DNA of 56,953 nucleotides, from NCBI RefSeq assembly GCF_004348325.1, contig NZ_SMKF01000016.1:1-56953 (forward strand), read 5' to 3'. Both the position numbers and the translations under genes were made by a program. Positions 34,205 to 42,783 of this stretch are shown one piece after another. Within the stretch, counting starts at the first letter, position 1. Each line of letters starts with the position of its first letter. The stretch comes from Micromonospora sp. KC213. Lineage in GTDB: Bacteria; Actinomycetota; Actinomycetes; Mycobacteriales; Micromonosporaceae. The notes beneath the pieces are model-generated. The model ran no database searches and was not told where the DNA came from. It saw only the letters and a list, made by a program, of their open reading frames with translations.

Positions 34205-34750
34205 TCAGGCCGCCTCGGCGCCCTCCTTCTCGCGCTTGTCCTGCAGGGCGGCCGCCAGACGGGCGGTCTTGGAGAGCGGAGCCTGGAACAGGGCCGCGGC
34301 CTTGCTCAGGTTGCCCTTCATCGCGCCGGCCAGCTTGGCCAGCAGCACCTCACGGGACTCCAGGTCGGCGAGCTTCGTGACCTCGGCCGCGGAAATGGCC
34401 TTGCCCTCGAAGACACCGCCCTTGATGACGAGCTTCGGGTTGGCCTTCGCGAAGTCGCGAAGCCCCTTCGCCGCCTCGACGACGTCGCCCGAAACGAAAG
34501 TCAGCGCGGTAGGACCGGTGAACAGCTCGTCGAGGCCGGAGATGCCCGCATCCGTCGCGGCACGCTTCGCCAGCGTGTTCTTGGCGACGGTGTAGGTGGT
34601 CTCCTTGCCGAGCGAGCGCCGCAGCTGGGTGAGCTGGGAAACCGTCAGACCACGGTACTCGGTGAGCACCGCGGCACCCGCGTTGCGGAAGCTCTCGGTC
34701 AGCTCAGCGACGGCCGTGGCCTTGTCGGCCCGGATCGGCTTGTCCGCCAT
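34205..34750 (-). CDS. rplJ: 50S ribosomal protein uL10
   Basis: uL10 anchors the L12 dimers to 23S rRNA. The 181-residue protein has the N-terminal rRNA-binding domain ([38 protein letters not shown]) and a C-terminal helix for L12 binding ([20 protein letters not shown]). In many bacteria the L10-L12 complex represses this operon by binding its leader. The leader here (34751 to about 34900) is long enough for that. GAGGAGGGAC precedes the ATG. Confidence 0.97.
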   Translation of the reverse strand: MADKPIRADKATAVAELTESFRNAGAAVLTEYRGLTVSQLTQLRRSLGKETTYTVAKNTLAKRAATDAGISGLDELFTGPTALTFVSGDVVEAAKGLRDFAKANPKLVIKGGVFEGKAISAAEVTKLADLESREVLLAKLAGAMKGNLSKAAALFQAPLSKTARLAAALQDKREKEGAEAA

Positions 34751-35047
34751 GTCCCTCCTCTCTCGTTACTCGGAGCTGGTCGCCGTCATCGGGCCGGTCG
34801 GCCCTGTCGACAGCGGCGTAGGCATCACGACAACGAGAAAAGCCCCGGCGCAGGGCGCACGGGGCGAGGGCCGGCGAGATGGACACGGTCGACGGACCGC
34901 GTACACTACCGATTTTCGCTTACCGCCCTGCGCGGGTCGCCCGTCATCGTGGGACCTTCGACCGTGCCGGGGCACGGTGACCAGCGGTCTCTGGGTGGAA
35001 CTTCGCCCCAAGGTTACGTCACCCCGGTGCTGGGTGCGCGGGCGAAC
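34751..35047. other. rplA-rplJ intergenic region with candidate L10 leader
   Basis: The gap between rplA and rplJ is 348 nt with no gene. A minus-strand TAGTGT (34903-34908) could be the rplJ -10, but it lacks a -35. On the plus strand, TGGACA (34880-34885), 16 nt and TACACT (34902-34907) form a promoter-like pair pointing at the rplA terminator. A GC-rich stem followed by CTTTTC lies within the leader. Confidence 0.4.
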
Positions 35048-35084
35048 GGAAGGGGCCCCACCACGGCGTGGCGGGGCCCCTTCC
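35048..35084. terminator. Terminator after rplA
   Basis: GGAAGGGGCCCC (35048-35059) pairs perfectly with 35073-35084. The loop contains a further CCAC/GTGG stem. It begins 14 nt after the rplA stop. It marks the end of the rplK-rplA unit. Confidence 0.8.
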
Positions 35085-35098
35085 GGTACGGGCGCGGG

Positions 35099-35815
35099 TC
35101 AGGCCTCGGCGCCGGCCTCCTGGAGGTTCTTCACCACGTTCGGGTCGACCGGAACGCCCGGGCCCATGGTGGTGGTCAGGGTGACCTTCTTGAGGTACTT
35201 GCCCTTGGCCGCGGACGGCTTGGCCCGCAGCACCTCGTCGAGGACGGCGGCGTAGTTGTCGATCAGCTGAGCCTCGGAGAACGAGGCCTTGCCGATGATC
35301 AGGTGCAGGTTGGAGTGCTTGTCCACCCGGAAGGTGATCTTGCCGCCCTTGATGTCCGCGACGGCCTTGGTGACGTCCATGGTCACCGTGCCCGTCTTCG
35401 GGTTCGGCATCAGGCCGCGCGGGCCCAGGATCCGCGCGATCCGGCCGATCTTGGCCATCTGGTCCGGAGTGGCGATCGCGGCGTCGAAGTCCAGCCAACC
35501 ACCCTGGATCCGAGCAACGAGCTCGTCGGTGCCCACCTCGTCCGCACCGGCGGCGGCGGCCTCCTCGGCCTTCGCGCCGGCGGCGAACACGATCACGCGG
35601 GCGGTCTTGCCGGTGCCGTGCGGCAGGTTGACCGTGCCGCGGACCATCTGGTCCGCCTTGCGGGGGTCGACGCCGAGGCGCATCGCGACCTCGACCGTGG
35701 CGTCGAACTTGACGTTGGTGGTTTCCTTGGCCAGCTTGACGGCCTCGGCGGGGGTGTAGAGCTTCGACCGGTCGATGACCTCGGCGGCCTTGCGGTAGCT
35801 CTTGCTGCGCTGCAT
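35099..35815 (-). CDS. rplA: 50S ribosomal protein uL1
   Basis: uL1 forms the L1 stalk that moves E-site tRNA. In other bacteria it also represses its own rplKA mRNA. The 238-residue sequence starts [20 protein letters not shown], with [20 protein letters not shown] and [14 protein letters not shown], the family signature. It lies 83 nt after rplK. Confidence 0.97.
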   Translation of the reverse strand: MQRSKSYRKAAEVIDRSKLYTPAEAVKLAKETTNVKFDATVEVAMRLGVDPRKADQMVRGTVNLPHGTGKTARVIVFAAGAKAEEAAAAGADEVGTDELVARIQGGWLDFDAAIATPDQMAKIGRIARILGPRGLMPNPKTGTVTMDVTKAVADIKGGKITFRVDKHSNLHLIIGKASFSEAQLIDNYAAVLDEVLRAKPSAAKGKYLKKVTLTTTMGPGVPVDPNVVKNLQEAGAEA

Positions 35816-35898
35816 CTCTGGTTACTCCTGTGGTCTCTGGCGGGCCGCGGCGTCCGCGAACCCTCCCACGAACTGATCGGAAAGAGCGATGACCGAGG

Positions 35899-36330
35899 TC
35901 AGTCGGTGACGTTCAGGCCCATCGACCGGGCGGTGCCGGCGATGATCTTCTCGGCCTGGTCGACGTCGTTGGCGTTGAGGTCGGCCATCTTCTTCTCGGC
36001 GATCTCACGCAGCTGGGCGCGGGTCACGGAGCCCACCTTCTCCTTGTGCGGGACGCCCGAGCCCTTCTGCACACCGGCGGCCTTGATCAGCAGCCGGGCG
36101 GCGGGCGGGGTCTTCAGCACGAAGGTGAAGGTCCGGTCCTCGTACACGCTGATCTCGGCGGGGACGATGTCGCCCCGCTGGGACTCGGTCTGCGCGTTGT
36201 AGGACTTGCAGAACTCCATGATGTTCACGCCGTGCTGGCCGAGCGCGGGACCGACCGGCGGCGCCGGAGTGGCCTGGCCCGCCGGCAGCTGAAGCGTGAA
36301 CGTCTTGACGAGCTTCTTCTTCGGAGGCAT
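35899..36330 (-). CDS. rplK: 50S ribosomal protein uL11
   Basis: uL11 forms the GTPase-associated centre with 23S rRNA and is the site of thiostrepton action and RelA sensing. The 143-residue protein has the N-terminal proline-rich switch ([20 protein letters not shown]) and C-terminal [10 protein letters not shown]. The 196-nt gap to nusG carries a hairpin. Two weak promoter-like elements lie there on the minus strand, TTGACC (36382-36387) and TAGGCT (36413-36418). Confidence 0.97.
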   Translation of the reverse strand: MPPKKKLVKTFTLQLPAGQATPAPPVGPALGQHGVNIMEFCKSYNAQTESQRGDIVPAEISVYEDRTFTFVLKTPPAARLLIKAAGVQKGSGVPHKEKVGSVTRAQLREIAEKKMADLNANDVDQAEKIIAGTARSMGLNVTD

Positions 36331-36484
36331 GTCTCTTCCTGGGGCTTGGAACTGGAATATTCACCGGCCGCGGACGCGCACGGTCAACGCGGTACGACAA
36401 CGGCGACGTTCTAGCCTAGCGCAACACTCCGCCGCCCGTCCGTCGAGGTCCGTCCAGCTTCGCCGCCAGCAGCCGGAACGAGTA

Positions 36485-36516
36485 CGCCGGCGGAGGGCTG
36501 CTGCCCACCGCCGGCG
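36485..36516 (-). terminator. Hairpin between nusG and rplK
   Basis: CGCCGGCGG (36485-36493) pairs with 36508-36516, with an inner GGGC/GCCC stem, giving one long imperfect hairpin. It lies 10 nt after the nusG stop. Confidence 0.6.
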
Positions 36517-36526
36517 ACCGGGCGTG

Positions 36527-37249
36527 TCAGATCTTGGTGACCTGGTTGAAGTTCAGCTCGACCGGAGTCTCCCGGCCGAAGATCGACACCAGCACCTTGA
36601 GCTTCTGCTGGTCGGCATTGATCTCGCTGATCGTCGCCGGCAGCGACGCGAACGCGCCGTCGGTGACGGTGACCGAGTCACCGACCTCGAAGTCGAGAAC
36701 CCTGACCTCGGGCTTGGCTTTCTTCTCCACGGCCTCGACCGTCGGAGCCAGCCACTTCAGCACCTCGTCCAGACTCAGCGGCGCGGGTCGGTCGGCCCGA
36801 TCGGTCGCACCCACGAAGCCGGTGACCCCGGGGGTGTTGCGCACGCAGGAGTAGGACTCGGCGGTCAGCTCCATCCGGACCAGGATGTAGCCGGGGAAGA
36901 CCTTGGCCTGGACCTGGGACCGCTTGCCGTTCTTGACCTCGACCTCTTCCCGGGTCGGCACCTCGACCTGGTAGATGTAGTCCTCCATGTCGAGGGACGT
37001 GATCCGGGTCTCGAGGTTGGTCTTCACCTTGTTTTCATAACCGGCGTACGAGTGCACCACGTACCAGTCGCCGGGCGCGTAGCGCAGCTTCTGGCGCAGT
37101 TCGGCGACCGGGTCGTAATCCTCCTCCGGCGCCGGCTCGGTGGCCGGGAACTCCGGCTCGCTGGCGGCCTCGACCGACTCGTCACTGGCCGCCGTCGCCA
37201 CCGTGGACTGCTCGCCCGTGGTCTCGGCGGTCTCGTCGTACTCAGGCAC
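36527..37249 (-). CDS. nusG: Transcription elongation factor NusG
   Basis: NusG binds the RNA polymerase clamp and couples transcription to ribosomes or Rho. The 240-residue protein starts at a GTG. About 55 acidic, Ser/Thr/Glu-rich residues typical of actinobacterial NusG come first. The NGN domain ([19 protein letters not shown]) and the C-terminal KOW domain ([20 protein letters not shown]) follow. It lies 38 nt after secE. Confidence 0.97.
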   Translation of the reverse strand: MPEYDETAETTGEQSTVATAASDESVEAASEPEFPATEPAPEEDYDPVAELRQKLRYAPGDWYVVHSYAGYENKVKTNLETRITSLDMEDYIYQVEVPTREEVEVKNGKRSQVQAKVFPGYILVRMELTAESYSCVRNTPGVTGFVGATDRADRPAPLSLDEVLKWLAPTVEAVEKKAKPEVRVLDFEVGDSVTVTDGAFASLPATISEINADQQKLKVLVSIFGRETPVELNFNQVTKI

Positions 37250-37287
37250 GCTCGCTCACTTCCGTCACTATCGGCTCAGTCGGCCGG

Positions 37288-37677
37288 TCAGCTGGGGTTG
37301 CCGAAGACCCACAGCACGCCCTTCGCGAACGCGAAGTCAAGCAGGCCCACGATCGTCAGCACCACCGCGACGAACGTCACCACCACGGCCGTGTAGGTCA
37401 GCAGCTCCTTGCGGGTCGGCCAGATGACCTTACGCAGCTCGGCGACCACCTCGCGGAAGAAACGCGCGATGCGGGCGAAGAGCCCCACCTTGTCGGTCTC
37501 GGTGCGGGTCTTCGGCTTGCTGTCGGCCGCCCGCTCACGGGTCGCGGTACCGCCCCGGGAGACTGGCTCGTCCGCGCCGGTGGCGTCGTCGTCGGCGGCC
37601 ACCTCGTCAACGATCTCGTCGCCGTCGCGCAGACCGTCGTCGCCGGCGTCCTCGCCGCGCCGCTTGCTGTCGGCCAC
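37288..37677 (-). CDS. secE: Preprotein translocase subunit SecE
   Basis: SecE clamps the SecY channel. I chose the GTG at 37677 (129 residues, starting MADSKRRGEDAGDD) because GGAGGG lies 4 nt upstream. A GTG at 37737 would add 20 residues with no ribosome binding site. A long charged, disordered N-terminus precedes the single C-terminal TM unit with the conserved amphipathic helix (FFREVVAELRKVIWPTRKEL). It is followed by nusG and preceded by tRNA-Trp, the standard actinobacterial order. Confidence 0.95.
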   Translation of the reverse strand: MADSKRRGEDAGDDGLRDGDEIVDEVAADDDATGADEPVSRGGTATRERAADSKPKTRTETDKVGLFARIARFFREVVAELRKVIWPTRKELLTYTAVVVTFVAVVLTIVGLLDFAFAKGVLWVFGNPS

Positions 37678-37890
37678 TTCGCCCTCCGTCGCGGGTATCG
37701 GGTCGTACGCCGATGCGGCGTACGCGGCGCTGGTCACGCCGGCCGGACCAACCGTCCCGCGACGGGCCGCGGCCGGCGGACCGGACGAAGGTGCCCCGAA
37801 TGCCTCGGAGCCACCCCGCCGATGCCACCACCACGGGCCGGACGCCGCCGTTTGGCGGCGCGACCCACGGGAACGGTCAGGCCTGAGGCG

Positions 37891-37963
<73 letters not shown>

Positions 37964-38029
37964 GTGCGGCGACGCTCGCCCCGCTCGACCTACGCGGCCG
38001 GGCAGGGTTCACTTGCCCCACGGCGGACC

Positions 38030-38059
38030 AGTGTACGGGTAGTGCCCCGACTTTCCCAA
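38030..38059 (-). promoter_or_regulatory. Promoter of tRNA-Trp and possibly secE-nusG
   Basis: On the minus strand TTGGGA (38054-38059), 18 nt and TACACT (38030-38035) form a primary-sigma-like promoter 67 nt upstream of the tRNA 5' end. Confidence 0.55.
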
Positions 38060-38079
38060 CCGGTACCGCCCATCACCGC

Positions 38080-38472
38080 TCAGCGCGGCGTCCTCACCGT
38101 CGCCCGGGCCTGCGACAGGACTTTCTCACCACGGCAGGTCGCCGTCACGTCGAGCCTGGTCAGGCCCGCCTCGGTGACCTCCTTCACCACGGCGGCGACC
38201 TCGATCTCGGTGCCCTCGTCGTCGTCCGGCACCACGACCGGCCGGGTGAACCGCACCCCGAAGTCGACCACCGCGTCGGCCGCGCCGGCCCAGGTGGTCA
38301 CGGCCCGGCCGACCAGCGCCATGGTGAACATCCCGTGGGCGATCACCCCGGGCAGGCCCACCGCGGTGGCGATCCGGTCGCTCCAGTGAATCGGGTTGAA
38401 GTCACCCGAGGCACCCGCGTAGCGGACCAGGTCCGCCCGGGTGACCCGGAAGGTCTGGGTGGGCAACTCCAT
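38080..38472 (-). CDS. hadB: MaoC-like (3R)-hydroxyacyl dehydratase, HadB-like subunit
   Basis: The hot-dog-fold protein has the MaoC catalytic motif YAGASGDFNPIHW (Asp and His) around residues 18-30 and AHGMFTMALVGR. It is probably the catalytic subunit of a FAS-II-type 3-hydroxyacyl-ACP dehydratase. The ATG at 38472 gives 130 residues; the frame open to 38526 is unsupported. It starts 1 nt after the companion HadA-like gene. The pair next to rpmG and secE matches the mycobacterial hadAB neighbourhood, but the substrate in this organism is inferred. Confidence 0.85.
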   Translation of the reverse strand: MELPTQTFRVTRADLVRYAGASGDFNPIHWSDRIATAVGLPGVIAHGMFTMALVGRAVTTWAGAADAVVDFGVRFTRPVVVPDDDEGTEIEVAAVVKEVTEAGLTRLDVTATCRGEKVLSQARATVRTPR

Positions 38473-38473
38473 G

Positions 38474-38920
38474 TCAGGCCTCTCCGCGTACGACGAGCTT
38501 GGACCAGACGGCGACCACCGGCTCACCGGCGGCGTCGGTCACCTCGGTGCGGGTGGTCAGGAAGCCGTGCCCGCCCCGGTTGGTGACCTCCTCGATGGTG
38601 TTGACGCAGACCAGTTCGTCCCCGGCCACCACCGGTCGGGTGTACGCGAAGCGCTGGTCGCCGTGGACGACCCGGCTGTAGTCGACGCCGAGCTCCGGGT
38701 CCTCGACGATCTGCCGGCTGGCCGCCATGGTGATCAGCACGGGGAAGGTCGGCGGGGCGACCACGTCCGGATGACCCAGCGCCCGGGCCGCCGCCGGGTC
38801 GTGGTGGGCGGGATCGGTGGCGCCGATGGCGGTGGCGAACTCGCGGATCTTTTCTCGGCCCACCTGGTAGGGGGCGGTCGGCGGATAGGTCCGGCCGACG
38901 AACGACGGGTCCAGGGACAT
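38474..38920 (-). CDS. hadA: MaoC N-terminal-like dehydratase subunit, HadA-like
   Basis: This 148-residue hot-dog protein starts MSLDPSFVGRTYPPTAPYQV and has VGREKIREFATAIGATDPAH and VVAPPTFPVLITMA, features of the UPF0336/HadA family. HadA lacks the catalytic motif and forms a heterodimer with HadB to bind the acyl chain. That role is inferred from the family. An 18-bp hairpin lies 24 nt upstream of its start. Confidence 0.85.
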   Translation of the reverse strand: MSLDPSFVGRTYPPTAPYQVGREKIREFATAIGATDPAHHDPAAARALGHPDVVAPPTFPVLITMAASRQIVEDPELGVDYSRVVHGDQRFAYTRPVVAGDELVCVNTIEEVTNRGGHGFLTTRTEVTDAAGEPVVAVWSKLVVRGEA

Positions 38921-38944
38921 GCCGCCGAACCTACACGCACAGCA

Positions 38945-39005
38945 CGAACGCCGATCCGTACGGGAGGCGCGGCTGTCGCCACGCCGTCGTACGGATCGGC
39001 GTTCG
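38945..39005 (-). terminator. 18-bp hairpin between rpmG and hadA
   Basis: CGAACGCCGATCCGTACG (38945-38962) is exactly complementary to 38988-39005. The 25-nt loop holds a further GGCG/CGCC stem. It starts 34 nt after the rpmG stop. It probably terminates rpmG or attenuates the dehydratase genes. Confidence 0.7.
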
Positions 39006-39039
39006 GGTGTTGTCGCGGGACCGGGCCGAGGCCCGACGG

Positions 39040-39207
39040 TCAGCGGGTCTCGCGGTGGAGCGTGTGCTTGCCCTCCCGGGGGCAGAACTTCTTCAGCTCG
39101 ATGCGGTCCGGGTCATTGCGGCGGTTCTTGCGCGTGATGTAGTTGCGCTCCTTGCACTCCACACACGCCAAAGTGATCTTCGGCCGGACATCGGTCGCCT
39201 TCGCCAC
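39040..39207 (-). CDS. rpmG: 50S ribosomal protein bL33
   Basis: The 55-residue protein begins at a GTG ([20 protein letters not shown]), with GAGGAAGG about 9 nt upstream. It has the L33 core [20 protein letters not shown]. The first zinc knuckle (CVEC) is intact. The second reads CPRE instead of CPxC, so only three of the four Cys of the zinc-binding form remain. It is followed by hadA/hadB and preceded by tRNA-Thr and tRNA-Met. Confidence 0.95.
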   Translation of the reverse strand: MAKATDVRPKITLACVECKERNYITRKNRRNDPDRIELKKFCPREGKHTLHRETR

Positions 39208-39236
39208 GGCGGAGTGCCTTCCTCGCTAACGGGTGA

Positions 39237-39266
39237 CAACTACAGCGCATCAGCCTACGCGGTCAA
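39237..39266 (-). promoter_or_regulatory. Promoter of rpmG
   Basis: The minus strand has TTGACC (39261-39266), 18 nt, then TAGTTG (39237-39242), about 30 nt upstream of the rpmG GTG and downstream of the hairpin at 39285-39301. Confidence 0.5.
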
Positions 39267-39284
39267 TGCGCGGACATGCAAAGT

Positions 39285-39301
39285 GGGCGCCCATGGCGCC
39301 C
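39285..39301 (-). terminator. Hairpin after tRNA-Met
   Basis: GGGCGCC (39285-39291) and its complement (39295-39301) flank a 3-nt loop, about 40 nt past the 3' end of tRNA-Met. It is the likely end of the tRNA-Thr/tRNA-Met transcript. Confidence 0.5.
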
Positions 39302-39339
39302 GTTTCACCGACCACCGGGATGTGCCCGGAGGACGAGAG

Positions 39340-39412
39340 TAGCGGTGGCCGGACTTGAACCGGCGACACAGCGATTATGAGCCGCTTGCTCTGCCATCTG
39401 AGCTACACCGCC
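39340..39412 (-). tRNA. tRNA-Met (CAT anticodon), elongator type
   Basis: The 73-nt cloverleaf has acceptor GGCGGTG/CACCGCT (closing G-U), D-arm TAGCTCAGATGGCAGAGC, anticodon loop CTCATAA with CAT, and T-arm CCGGTTCAAGTCCGG. The 1-72 pair is not mismatched in the initiator fashion, so it is read as elongator Met. No CCA is encoded. Confidence 0.93.
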
Positions 39413-39438
39413 GCAGGCGGGTCCAGCCGGACCCTCTG

Positions 39439-39511
39439 AGCCCCCTTACGGAATCGAACCGTAGACCTTCTCCTTACCATGGAGACGCTCTGCCGACTGA
39501 GCTAAGGGGGC
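39439..39511 (-). tRNA. tRNA-Thr (GGT anticodon)
   Basis: The 73-nt cloverleaf has acceptor GCCCCCT/AGGGGGC, D-arm TAGCTCAGTCGGCAGAGC, anticodon stem TCTCC/GGAGA with loop ATGGTAA (anticodon GGT), and T-arm TACGGTTCGATTCCGTA. It lies 26 nt upstream of tRNA-Met on the same strand. Confidence 0.95.
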
Positions 39512-39547
39512 CTACCCGATCACCCCGGAGGGCGTCGCGCAGGAGAC

Positions 39548-39576
39548 ACATTACACGGCCTCGGGCCGGGCACGAA
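39548..39576 (-). promoter_or_regulatory. Possible promoter of tRNA-Thr/tRNA-Met
   Basis: The minus strand shows TTCGTG (39571-39576), 17 nt, TAATGT (39548-39553), about 37 nt upstream of the tRNA-Thr 5' end. The -35 match is weak. Confidence 0.4.
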
Positions 39577-39607
39577 ATCGACTCCCCTCGTACGGCCTCC
39601 GCCCTGG

Positions 39608-42136
39608 TCAGGGCACCACCCGCAGGCGCGGCAACTCGTCGCCGTGCAGCGTCTCCGGGTCCACCTGGGCACCGAACCACGCCTCCAGTCGCTCGTACGG
39701 CAACGGACGGCTGAACAGGAAACCCTGGCCGATCTCACAGCCGATGTCCTGCAGCAACTCCAGCGTCAACTCGCTCTCCACCCCCTCGGCCACCACGGCC
39801 AGCCCGAACTGCTGGGAGAGGGTGACCACCGCGTTGACAATCGCCAGGTCACCGGGGTCGGTCGCCATGCCCTGCACGAACGAGCGGTCCACCTTCACCT
39901 CGTGCACCGGCAGTTGGCGCAGGTGGGCCAGGGACGAGTCACCGGTGCCGAAGTCGTCCACCGAGAGCCGTACCCCGAGATCCCGCAGACGGCGCAGGGC
40001 GGGGATCGGCCGGTCCGTGCCGTCCAGCACCCCCGACTCCTTGATCTCCAGCGTGAGTCGCTGCGGCGGCACGCCGTACTCGTCGAGCAGTTCCCGGACC
40101 CGGGCGGGAAAGTGCTGGTCGGTGAGCGTACGGGCAGAGATGTTCACCGCCACGGCAAGCGCCTGGTCGGCGTTGCCCCAGTCCCGGCTGCGGCGCAACC
40201 CCTCGCGGAGCACGACCTCGGTCAGCCGACCCATCTGGCCGGTGTGCTCGGCCACCGGGACGAAGTCGTCCGGTGCGACCGTGCCGTGCGCCGGATGCTC
40301 CCACCGGGCCAGGCACTCCACCCCCACCAGCCGGCGGTCCCGCAGGGTCACCTTGGGCTGGAAGTAGACGTCCAAGCCGCCCTCGTCCAGCGCCCGGCGC
40401 AGGTCACCGGCGAGCCCCAGCCGGCGCAGCGACCGGGACTCCAGCGCGGGATTGAACAGCTGCACGCTGCCCGGCACCGACTTCGCCGCCGTCGCCGCCA
40501 GGTCCACCCGCTGCAACAGCGTCGCCGCGTCGCTGCCGTGCTCCGGATGGACCGCCACGCCGACGGCCGTGTCGACGTCCAGGGTGAGCGCGTCGAAAAC
40601 CATCTCGTCTCGGATCTGTTCGCGGATCTGCCCGGCCAACTCCAGGGCCGCCTCGGCGCTCTCCAACCGAAGTGTGACCAGGAACTCGTCCCCGCCGGCT
40701 CGGCCGACCAGTGCGCCGGCGGGCGCGTACGCGCGCAACCGGTCGGCGACCTCGACCAGGACCTTGTCCCCGGCGGCGTGCCCGAGCGACTCGTTGACCC
40801 GCCGCAGCCGATCCACGTCGAACAGCAGCAGCGCCACCACCTCGCCCGGTGCCCTGATCTTGACGGCCTCGTCCAGTGCCGCGGTGATCCGCCGCCGGTT
40901 CGGCAGCTTGGTCAGCGCATCGTGGTACGCGTCATGCCGTAGCCGGTCGACCAGGCGGGAATTCTCCAGCGCGACCGCGGCGTGCGCGGCGACCGTCTCG
41001 AAGACGGGGATGTCGGCGGAGGTGAAGTGGTTGGTGTCGCTGAGCCGGTTGACCACCTCGAGGGTGCCGATCACCGCCTGCCCGGACCGCAGCGGGGCGA
41101 CGATCAACTCTTTGACGGGGTGGTCACCGACGACGGTCCGCTGGTCGACCTCGGTGCCGAGCCGGCGGCCCGCGGTCGCGGTCTCCCCCGTCCGGCGTAC
41201 CTGTTCCCGGATCTCCATCGGCGCCGGCGCGAAGTCCAGCAGCCCCGGGTCATCGACCCGGGCGGTGAGCAGCACCTCCGGGTGCCGGCCCTGCGGCGGG
41301 AGCCAGAGCGTGGCGAACTCCGCCTGCATCAGGCCGCGGACCCGGCCGAGCAGAGCGTCGACGAGCGTGCCGTCCTGGCCGCTCTGCGTCATCGCCCGGG
41401 TCAGTTCGTACAGGTCACTCAGCGTCCGGTGCTGGCGGAAGAACCGCGAGTACGAGTGATAGACCAGGGTGACCGCGACCGCCACCGCCGCGAGCAGCAG
41501 GCTCGCCCACGCGTTGCTCTCCACCACGATCAGGACGACGAGTCCGATGGCGACGTTGACCGCCGGGGCGAGCAGTGTCGGCGCCGCCGCGCGGACCATG
41601 TCCCAGCCCGCCTGCCAACCCTGGATCAGACTGATCACTCCGCTGACCGCGGCGAGGGCGAACAGCGTGTAGGTGCCGACCGCCACGAAGAGCGCGCCCC
41701 AGGTGACCGGCCCCACCCCGTCGATGGGCGGCAGGGCGAGCAGGACGAGGCTGGCCAACGAACCGGCCGCCCCCGCCTTGGCGATGTTGAACCAGGTCTT
41801 CGCGGCGCTGATCCGCCGGCGTAGGTGACCGATCCCCGCCGCGAGGGTCACGACGATGATGACCGACGCCGGTTCGAGATAGTAGAAGACGAGGACCAGC
41901 GGAATCTCGGTGAGAGTGACCGAGAACGTGTGCCGCCGTACGACGAAGTGCAGGACCTGGGTCCCGGCGGTGACCATCGTGACCAGGAGGAGCGCTCCCG
42001 GCAGCAGATCGCCTGGGCCCGGTGGCCGGAAGGCGAGAAGCACGGCGCAACAGGCGACGGCGAAAAGGGCCAGCGGGCCGGTGATCAGCCAGGCCGAGTC
42101 GGTCGGCCTACGTGCCGGGGGTTGACGCCGAGCCAT
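39608..42136 (-). CDS. Membrane GAF-GGDEF-EAL cyclic-di-GMP enzyme
   Basis: The 842-residue protein has about seven hydrophobic segments in residues 15-225, a GAF-like domain at about 245-395, a GGDEF domain with intact GGDEF at 481-485, and an EAL domain at about 575-835. EAL reads ECL (607-609). The DDFGTG loop (727-732) and K748 in VKVD are present, so phosphodiesterase activity is plausible. No RxxD inhibition site precedes GGDEF. It could make or break cyclic-di-GMP in response to a membrane or GAF ligand; the balance cannot be told from sequence. It is preceded by a 50-residue hydrophobic peptide gene on the same strand. Confidence 0.9.
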   Translation of the reverse strand: MARRQPPARRPTDSAWLITGPLALFAVACCAVLLAFRPPGPGDLLPGALLLVTMVTAGTQVLHFVVRRHTFSVTLTEIPLVLVFYYLEPASVIIVVTLAAGIGHLRRRISAAKTWFNIAKAGAAGSLASLVLLALPPIDGVGPVTWGALFVAVGTYTLFALAAVSGVISLIQGWQAGWDMVRAAAPTLLAPAVNVAIGLVVLIVVESNAWASLLLAAVAVAVTLVYHSYSRFFRQHRTLSDLYELTRAMTQSGQDGTLVDALLGRVRGLMQAEFATLWLPPQGRHPEVLLTARVDDPGLLDFAPAPMEIREQVRRTGETATAGRRLGTEVDQRTVVGDHPVKELIVAPLRSGQAVIGTLEVVNRLSDTNHFTSADIPVFETVAAHAAVALENSRLVDRLRHDAYHDALTKLPNRRRITAALDEAVKIRAPGEVVALLLFDVDRLRRVNESLGHAAGDKVLVEVADRLRAYAPAGALVGRAGGDEFLVTLRLESAEAALELAGQIREQIRDEMVFDALTLDVDTAVGVAVHPEHGSDAATLLQRVDLAATAAKSVPGSVQLFNPALESRSLRRLGLAGDLRRALDEGGLDVYFQPKVTLRDRRLVGVECLARWEHPAHGTVAPDDFVPVAEHTGQMGRLTEVVLREGLRRSRDWGNADQALAVAVNISARTLTDQHFPARVRELLDEYGVPPQRLTLEIKESGVLDGTDRPIPALRRLRDLGVRLSVDDFGTGDSSLAHLRQLPVHEVKVDRSFVQGMATDPGDLAIVNAVVTLSQQFGLAVVAEGVESELTLELLQDIGCEIGQGFLFSRPLPYERLEAWFGAQVDPETLHGDELPRLRVVP

Positions 42137-42206
42137 CCCGCTCCCTCGTAGGCTCGCCCGGGCCGCCCGGGCACGTGTGTACGAGCGGCCCTTCAGGGAC
42201 GAACGG

Positions 42207-42359
42207 TCACCTGACGACGGCCTGCGTCACGGCGGCCGTCCAGTCGTAGTCGAGCATCGGCTCGCCGCTGAAGGGAAGAACCCCGAGAGCGAGCGCAGCC
42301 AGGGTGAGTGTCGCGAGAGTCGTGCCGAGCAGCCGGCCAAGCCTACGACGACCAGACAT
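42207..42359 (-). CDS. 50-residue single-TM or secreted peptide
   Basis: The ATG at 42359 has AGGAG 8 nt upstream. The product starts MSGRRRLGRLLGTTLATLTL, continues with a hydrophobic stretch AALALGVLPFSG and ends with a short polar tail (LDYDWTAAVTQAVVR). This could be a signal-peptide-like or single-pass membrane peptide. It lies 70 nt upstream of the GGDEF-EAL gene and may share its transcript. The family is not recognised. The upstream extension to 42422 lacks a ribosome binding site. Confidence 0.55.
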   Translation of the reverse strand: MSGRRRLGRLLGTTLATLTLAALALGVLPFSGEPMLDYDWTAAVTQAVVR

Positions 42360-42783
42360 CAGTACGCTCCTGTCGGCAGGGGGGAAGACGATGGAGATTC
42401 CACGATGGTGCCACAGGCGCATCGGGCGTGAGAAGTCGTGACGGCCGAGGTCGGACCGCCCGCGCCGGAAGAGCGAACCGTCCGGTTGCCGACAATGGGC
42501 CGTGTGGCCAGGTCATTCCCGGCCCGGCCAGCCCTCCCCGGGCGGGAGAAACGACCAAGGTCGCAAAGGGGTGGTACCGAGCATAGCGGCACGTCTCGCC
42601 TGACGGAAGAGTCGACCCACGGAGAGCCATCTGATCGCCACTGGATGACACATCGACCACCATACCGTTCGCTGCCGTCCTGAGTCAGGCCCGCAAGGCC
42701 CTCCCCGACCACTGCACCCTCTTCCGCCGGCCGACCAACCCTGCGCCGCATCAGTCGTCGGCACGACGGGCCGGGCCTCACAG
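42360..42783. other. Non-coding stretch
   Basis: These 424 nt show no ORF with credible codon use or ribosome binding site on either strand, no tRNA and no strong hairpin. They probably contain the promoter for the 50-residue peptide and GGDEF-EAL genes. Confidence 0.4.
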
